From assembly GCA_020719845.1 (NCBI GenBank), contig DYPP01000021.1, positions 1 through 36,619 of the forward strand: 36,619 bases of DNA, given 5' to 3'. The notes beneath the pieces were generated by a model, which saw only the letters and a program-made list of their open reading frames with translations, did no database searches and was not told the origin of the DNA. Source of the DNA: Treponema denticola. GTDB taxonomy: Bacteria; Spirochaetota; Spirochaetia; Treponematales; Breznakiellaceae. Below are positions 32,757-36,619 of the stretch, one piece after another. The translations under genes were made by a program, and so were the position numbers. Positions within the stretch are counted from its first letter, which is position 1. Every line of letters begins with the position of its first letter.

Positions 32757-35339
32757 TCACAGCTCCCGCACGATCCCCAGGAATTCCTCCCGCTTGAACG
32801 CGCCGTCGAGCGGGTTCTGGTCGAAGACCATGAAGTACTTGAACGTCCGACCCGCCGCGGATTCCCAGAACTTGCCGAGCTTGAGCTTGCGCTCGGAGTC
32901 GGAGTTGTCCCGGTCGTCGCCCTTGGTCTCCAACAGGATGATGTTGCCGCGGACCGTGACGATGATGAAGTCCGGGTAGTGGTTGATCCAGCCGTTGAGG
33001 GCAAAGCCCCGGCGTTCGATGTTCCGGTGCCAGAAGAGGACGTTTTCAAGGTTGGCGACTTCGTTGATGACGCCGAGTTCAAAGCCGTTGGGCTTCTCTT
33101 CTTCCAGGTAGAGGCTCTTCGGCAAGCCTGCCCGGGTTTCCAGGGGGCCGATCTCTTTTGGAAAAGCCCAATGCGCCTTGGTGAAGATGCGGTTGGCGGC
33201 CAGGGCTTTGTCGAAGACTATTGCTGCAAAGTCGTCGGAAAGTTGACTGATCTTGGCCTTTACCTTGACGGCAAAGGCAAAGGGATTCTGTTTGACCCCT
33301 TCAAGCTGCTCCGGAGTAAGGGATGAAAAGATGCGGAGCGCGTAGTCCTTGAGGTCGCCCTCGGCAATGTGGTCGAAGCGGCTGAACTGGGGCCAGATCT
33401 TGGCCAACATCTCCCGCTTCTGGTCCTCGGGAGCAAGGCTGTTGAGGTAGCGGACAAAGGCTTCCAGTTCCTTTGGGTCCAGCTTCATGTATTCAGGGGC
33501 GGACTCGCCGGTTTCGTAGGAGACGACGTCGACCTTGTAGGCGTCGGGGGAAGAGCCCGACAGCGACACGTCCGACGCCTGCTGGGAAAGCTTGAAGCTT
33601 TTCAGCAGCCCCGCCTTGGAGATCAGCTTGAGGCTCGCGTCGCCGTCGTTGAAAAGGCCGGCGTCGACGTCCTCAAAGAATTGCGGCAGCTTGAGCTTAA
33701 GCGCCTGCTCGCGGTACTGCGGTCTCATCGGAAACATATCCTGCGCTCCTTGCAGCTCCAAAGGTCGGATCAAGCCGGGCTCATCGGCCGATCGAGCGAT
33801 GACCTCCTGGAGCTCCGCGTCGGTTCCCAACGCCAGGCTCCGGATCTCGGCGACCGCCGGGGTAACGGCGGAGGCTGCGGCGGCGGCAAGGCGCGGGACG
33901 ATGGCATCGATCAGGTCGGCCGCTTCCGGCACCCCGGCTGAAGGCGGCGCGGCGGGAGCGGCGGCCTGCGCAGCCTTCACGCGGTAGTCGTGCTTGGAAA
34001 AGCCCGCGCGGTTGAGGCCCGCGACGATCCGGTCCAGCGCGTCCAGGAACGCGGCCTGGGAGGTCAGCACGTAGGACATGTTCAGCAGGGCCTTTCCATG
34101 CGCCCGGACGTAGGGCTGGCGCAGGATGCGGCCCAGGATCTGCTCCACGTCGACCGGGCTGGAACGGTTGGCAAGCGTCGCCAGCACGTAGGCGAAGGGA
34201 CAGTCCCAGCCTTCCTTGAGGGCGTTGACGGTGATGATGCAGCGGATCGGACAGGCGCGGTCTTCCAGGCTGACGCCCTTGAGTTCGTTGACCTCGGCGG
34301 TCTTGATCGCGATCTGTTCCCTGGGGATGCCGAATTCGACGAGCTTCTCCTTGAGCCGCGTAAAGGTGACCGTCTCGGTTCCGCTCTTGGGTTCAGCCTG
34401 AAAGAGCACGATGGGGCGAATGTAGGCGCCGCCCGCGGCTTCTTCCTCTACCGCCAGCGCCTCCAGGTTGCCCCGTAGGGACAGGGCGTTGGCGATGACT
34501 TCGTTCAGGTCGTGGTTGTTGTAGACCACCACCGGAAGCTTCACCATCTGCTCTTTCTTGAGCGCCAGCGCATCGACATAGCTGACGATGTTGCTGGTAT
34601 CGCGCGGGGTGGCGGTCAGTTCCAGGATGAAGCTCGGGTTGAGGTTCTTGAGCATGTCCAGGCTCAGTTCGGAACCGGCGTTGTGGCTCTCGTCGACCAC
34701 GACCAGGGGGTTGAGCGTATTGAGCACCTGGGCGAGCGAAGTGGGATCGGCGTTCGCTATCGCCTTCCCGATAGTGTAGGAAGCAGCGAACCCGGTAAGG
34801 CTGCCGTTTTCCTGGTAGACCTTGCGGCCTTCCTTGTTCTGCGTACGGAAGGAATCGAAGCTGAGCACCACCACGTTGAGCATGGTGCGGACCGATTCAG
34901 GGCTGAAGCCCGTGCCGGCAAGGGCTTCGTCCTTGGTGAGGATCTGCACGCGGCCTTGAAAAAGAGCGTCCCATTTTTGACGATACGGGTGTCCGCCGTC
35001 GCGGAAATTCTTGAGCGTCTGTTCCAGGATAGTAAGCGAAGGAACCATCCAGACGACGACCTTGGCCGGACTCAGGGGGCGGCTCTGAAAGAAACGGTGC
35101 ACGGCGTGCAGGCCAAGGAAAGTCTTGCCGCCGGCGGTGGGAACTTTGAGGCAGGCGGAGGGAACGCCGCCGATTGCTTCCCGGTACGGGCGCAGCGATT
35201 TGGCCCCCGATCCGACGCGGACCTGGCGGTCCGCCCAATAGTCCCTGAAGGCCGCGGCGGGACCGTCCGCCGCATTGAGGTGGCCAAGAAAGTCGTCCAG
35301 GTCGGCTAAAACTGTTTTCTGATATTCTTTGAGTTCCAT
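32757..35339 (-). CDS. res: Type III restriction enzyme Res subunit (helicase-endonuclease)
   Basis: The product is 860 aa from ATG 35339, which shares one base with the upstream stop (TGATG). The superfamily 2 helicase motifs are present: Q-like LKEYQKTVLADL, Walker A VPTAGGKT (Lys72), DESH Walker B VVVDESHN (Asp216-His219), TATPR motif III, NALKEGWDCPFAYVLATL and the arginine-finger motif VEQILGRILRQP. The C-terminal endonuclease has Asp790 in HYPDFIIV and Glu804/Lys806 in ILLETKGDD, a PD-(D/E)xK core. With Mod it forms the type III complex that cleaves DNA after meeting between two unmethylated head-to-head sites. It appears intact. The unusual feature is the gene order, with three small genes between mod and res. 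Confidence 0.92.
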   Translation of the reverse strand: MELKEYQKTVLADLDDFLGHLNAADGPAAAFRDYWADRQVRVGSGAKSLRPYREAIGGVPSACLKVPTAGGKTFLGLHAVHRFFQSRPLSPAKVVVWMVPSLTILEQTLKNFRDGGHPYRQKWDALFQGRVQILTKDEALAGTGFSPESVRTMLNVVVLSFDSFRTQNKEGRKVYQENGSLTGFAASYTIGKAIANADPTSLAQVLNTLNPLVVVDESHNAGSELSLDMLKNLNPSFILELTATPRDTSNIVSYVDALALKKEQMVKLPVVVYNNHDLNEVIANALSLRGNLEALAVEEEAAGGAYIRPIVLFQAEPKSGTETVTFTRLKEKLVEFGIPREQIAIKTAEVNELKGVSLEDRACPIRCIITVNALKEGWDCPFAYVLATLANRSSPVDVEQILGRILRQPYVRAHGKALLNMSYVLTSQAAFLDALDRIVAGLNRAGFSKHDYRVKAAQAAAPAAPPSAGVPEAADLIDAIVPRLAAAAASAVTPAVAEIRSLALGTDAELQEVIARSADEPGLIRPLELQGAQDMFPMRPQYREQALKLKLPQFFEDVDAGLFNDGDASLKLISKAGLLKSFKLSQQASDVSLSGSSPDAYKVDVVSYETGESAPEYMKLDPKELEAFVRYLNSLAPEDQKREMLAKIWPQFSRFDHIAEGDLKDYALRIFSSLTPEQLEGVKQNPFAFAVKVKAKISQLSDDFAAIVFDKALAANRIFTKAHWAFPKEIGPLETRAGLPKSLYLEEEKPNGFELGVINEVANLENVLFWHRNIERRGFALNGWINHYPDFIIVTVRGNIILLETKGDDRDNSDSERKLKLGKFWESAAGRTFKYFMVFDQNPLDGAFKREEFLGIVREL

Positions 35340-35593
35340 CAGGACAGCACCCAGACGCCCGATTCCTTCACGGCGTCATACATGGCGTCGGGCGCCAGAT
35401 CAAGGTCATCCGGCCATTCGACAAAACCGTTCGCGCAACTGACGCGGAAAAAGAATTCCCGATCCTTGAGCGCCGCAAATACGCCGGTAAGGTGGGATTC
35501 CTCGAAACGCACTTTTCCGGCTGTTCCATCGCTGAATTCGACTTTTAGTAAAAGATGGTCCATCGGCTCTACATTGACGACATCGAACAGCAT
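35339..35593 (-). CDS. DUF2442 protein, copy 1
   Basis: The product is 84 aa from ATG 35593, with GGAG about 8 nt upstream. It begins FDVVNVEPMDHLLLKVEFSD, then GTAGKVRFEESHLTGVFAAL, then FVEWPDDLDLAPDAMYDAVK, the DUF2442 layout (V-x-x-L-x-V-x-F-x-D-G, then W-P-x-x-x-D-L-x-P-D-x-L/M). The function of DUF2442 is not established; it is often found beside DUF4160 genes. Its stop shares one base with the res start, so translation is coupled to the restriction gene. Confidence 0.85.
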   Translation of the reverse strand: MLFDVVNVEPMDHLLLKVEFSDGTAGKVRFEESHLTGVFAALKDREFFFRVSCANGFVEWPDDLDLAPDAMYDAVKESGVWVLS

Positions 35594-35596
35594 GGT

Positions 35597-35734
35597 TTAC
35601 TCCAGAGGCGGAATTTTACTCGGTTTCCGCTTTTTGCGACAGAGGTTCCAATCAGCCATCAGTTTGCTACGATGCAGGGAAGCCCATTCAAGAACCAAAG
35701 AGAGCGCCCTGCGGGGCAAATCTCCTTCGGCCAT
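35597..35734 (-). pseudogene. DUF4160 C-terminal fragment
   Basis: A 45-aa frame from ATG 35734, whose first base is the last base of the preceding DUF2442 stop (TGATG), with GGGG 6 nt upstream. The sequence MAEGDLPRRALSLVLEWASL, then HRSKLMADWNLCRKKRKP, then IPPLE, matches the C-terminal half of DUF4160 (the x-G-x-L-P...LLxWxxLHxxELMADW...I-x-P-L pattern). The N-terminal half, with its HxHxx motif, is absent: reading further upstream in this frame gives no family match. It may be a decayed gene, yet it keeps start and Shine-Dalgarno, so a short product could still be made. Confidence 0.75.
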
Positions 35735-36003
35735 CAAAAATCCCCTTTGGCCGATACACGACCTGCGGCTCGCGCAAGCTTATACAAAAACTCGGGAGCC
35801 AGATCAAAGCCGTTCGGCCACACCAAGGTATCGTTTTCCACTAAGACTTGCGCAAACAGAACGGGATCCAAAAGCTCACGGACGATGGTACGTCCATCGC
35901 TCTCAAACAGTGATTTCAGATCCAATACTGATTCGCTTCCATCGTTAAACACCACATCGATAGTGAAATATTTCCGATATTCGGCGCTCGTCACATAAAT
36001 CAT
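35734..36003 (-). CDS. DUF2442 protein, copy 2
   Basis: The product is 89 aa from ATG 36003 with AGGAGG at optimal spacing, the best ribosome site of this locus. It reads YRKYFTIDVVFNDGSESVLD, LDPVLFAQVLVENDTLVWPN, then GFDLAPEFLYKLARAA. It shares the DUF2442 F-x-D-G and W-P-[ND]-G-F-D-L-x-P signature with copy 1 but is otherwise quite different, so the two are old paralogues or separate acquisitions. It begins 8 nt after mod ends, giving the order mod - DUF2442 - DUF4160 fragment - DUF2442 - res on one transcript. Confidence 0.85.
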   Translation of the reverse strand: MIYVTSAEYRKYFTIDVVFNDGSESVLDLKSLFESDGRTIVRELLDPVLFAQVLVENDTLVWPNGFDLAPEFLYKLARAAGRVSAKGDF

Positions 36004-36011
36004 GTGCCCTC

Positions 36012-36619
36012 CTAATACCTCGGTACGTCCCGGGGAATTTTCTTGAACTGGATGCTCCGCCCCTTGAGGTAGTCGGCGTCCAGCGCGCAGGCGTCGGCGT
36101 AGATCACGTACTGATCGTCCCGTTCGGTGATGGTCTTGAGGAAGGCGTAATCCAGGGTCGTTTCTTCCCCTTTCACGTAGTAGAAGTAATACGAAATGCC
36201 CCGACAGGAACCCAAAAGATAGGCATGGCCTTTTTTCTCCTTTGGTAGAGCCGTCTTGGTTTCGGCGTACCAGAGGTACTGGCGGAGGGCGTCGTCCGCC
36301 ACATCCGGGTTGAGCTTGCCGTCGGCGGCAAAGACCGTCGGCCCCAGGGTCAGATACGAAAAGCCGCCGCCGGTACCGGGCGTTGGCTTGTCCTCCGGCC
36401 CGTACCCGGAAATGACCCGCCGCATGCGTTCGGCGGTAATGGTCTCCGCGTAGTCTTCCATCTCGATCATGATAAAGCGCCGATTACCGCCGTCCGCCTG
36501 GTTGAGCTTGAGGACCGCGTGGGCCGTAGTGCCGGACCCGGCAAAGGAGTCGAGGATGATGTCTGGTTCGGAGGAATTGGTTGTCTGTGATATTAATTTC
36601 TGGTTTAATTGGGGAGGTT
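36012..36619 (-). CDS. mod: Type III modification methyltransferase (Mod), C-terminal part, 5' end cut by window edge
   Basis: The frame is open to the right edge, giving about 201 residues. It begins PPQLNQKLISQ and reaches PDIILDSFAGSGTTAHAVLK, the SAM-binding motif I (FAGSGTTAHAV) found near the C-terminus of beta-class adenine methyltransferases. It continues with NRRFIMIEMEDYAETI, the motif II acidic residue, and ERMRRVISGY. A Mod-type tail follows (QYLWYAETKTALP, VIYADACALDADYL) ending KKIPRDVPRY. It methylates adenine within the recognition sequence and specifies the site for Res. The target-recognition and DPPY parts lie outside the window. Confidence 0.9.
   Translation of the reverse strand, partial: PPQLNQKLISQTTNSSEPDIILDSFAGSGTTAHAVLKLNQADGGNRRFIMIEMEDYAETITAERMRRVISGYGPEDKPTPGTGGGFSYLTLGPTVFAADGKLNPDVADDALRQYLWYAETKTALPKEKKGHAYLLGSCRGISYYFYYVKGEETTLDYAFLKTITERDDQYVIYADACALDADYLKGRSIQFKKIPRDVPRY

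Noticed and set aside
33369-33941. Plus-strand frames opposite res
   Set aside because: Shadows of the Res gene with no domain similarity.
1-36619. CRISPR arrays, tRNA/rRNA genes, insertion sequences, prophage genes
   Set aside because: No regularly spaced repeats, no cloverleaf or rRNA segments and no transposase or integrase motifs were recognised on reading both strands. A dedicated RNA search was not possible here.

Overview
The window looks like a spirochaete chromosome, most likely Treponema-like. The evidence is a run of lipoproteins with relaxed lipoboxes (several ending in Ala-Cys or Gly-Cys-Pro-Thr-Pro), an unusually long serine hydroxymethyltransferase, and many sensor kinases, Cache-domain receptors and HD-GYP proteins. 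The taxon is inferred from these protein styles and was not tested by search. Base composition is uneven: about 1-21 kb is GC-rich, while the lipoprotein region at about 22-32.7 kb is clearly richer in A+T.

Layout. (1) 1-856, minus: a pectate-lyase-like lipoprotein cut by the left edge. (2) 975-16690, plus: a tightly packed series. It holds glyA, a DUF218 membrane protein, a substrate-binding lipoprotein plus sensor histidine kinase, addB-addA (double-strand-break repair), a GAF/HD-GYP protein and a methyl-accepting chemotaxis protein. Most junctions are a few nucleotides or overlap. (3) 16674-19443, minus: a hybrid histidine kinase preceded by a PhnD-type binding protein. The kinase converges on, and overlaps, the chemotaxis gene. 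(4) 19547-21117, plus: a three-gene HipBST-type toxin-antitoxin operon with three phased operators in front. (5) 21164-22123, minus: an unrecognised polytopic membrane protein with a Cys-rich tail. (6) 22279-32723, plus: an island of lipoproteins. It includes a twin-cassette leader duplication, a seven-repeat protein, a frameshifted remnant, a 5'-truncated remnant and an orphan sugar-binding protein. A solitary Phd/YefM antitoxin is embedded on the minus strand. (7) 32757-36619, minus: a type III restriction-modification locus (mod cut by the right edge, and res) with two DUF2442 genes and a DUF4160 C-terminal fragment between mod and res.

How the parts fit. The left half is mainly environmental sensing. 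Two separate modules pair a periplasmic binding protein with a histidine kinase and have no transporter permease or ATPase, which suggests the binding proteins are ligand sensors. The HD-GYP protein (probable cyclic-di-GMP breakdown) and the chemotaxis receptor extend this. The right half is accessory: surface lipoproteins with repeats and decay, toxin-antitoxin genes and restriction-modification.

No rRNA, tRNA, CRISPR array, transposase or insertion sequence was recognised. No stretch longer than 300 bases lacks a gene. The longest gaps are 19444-19657, 25330-25523 and 22124-22278; each is regulatory or repetitive and is described below. All functional calls come from reading motifs by eye.
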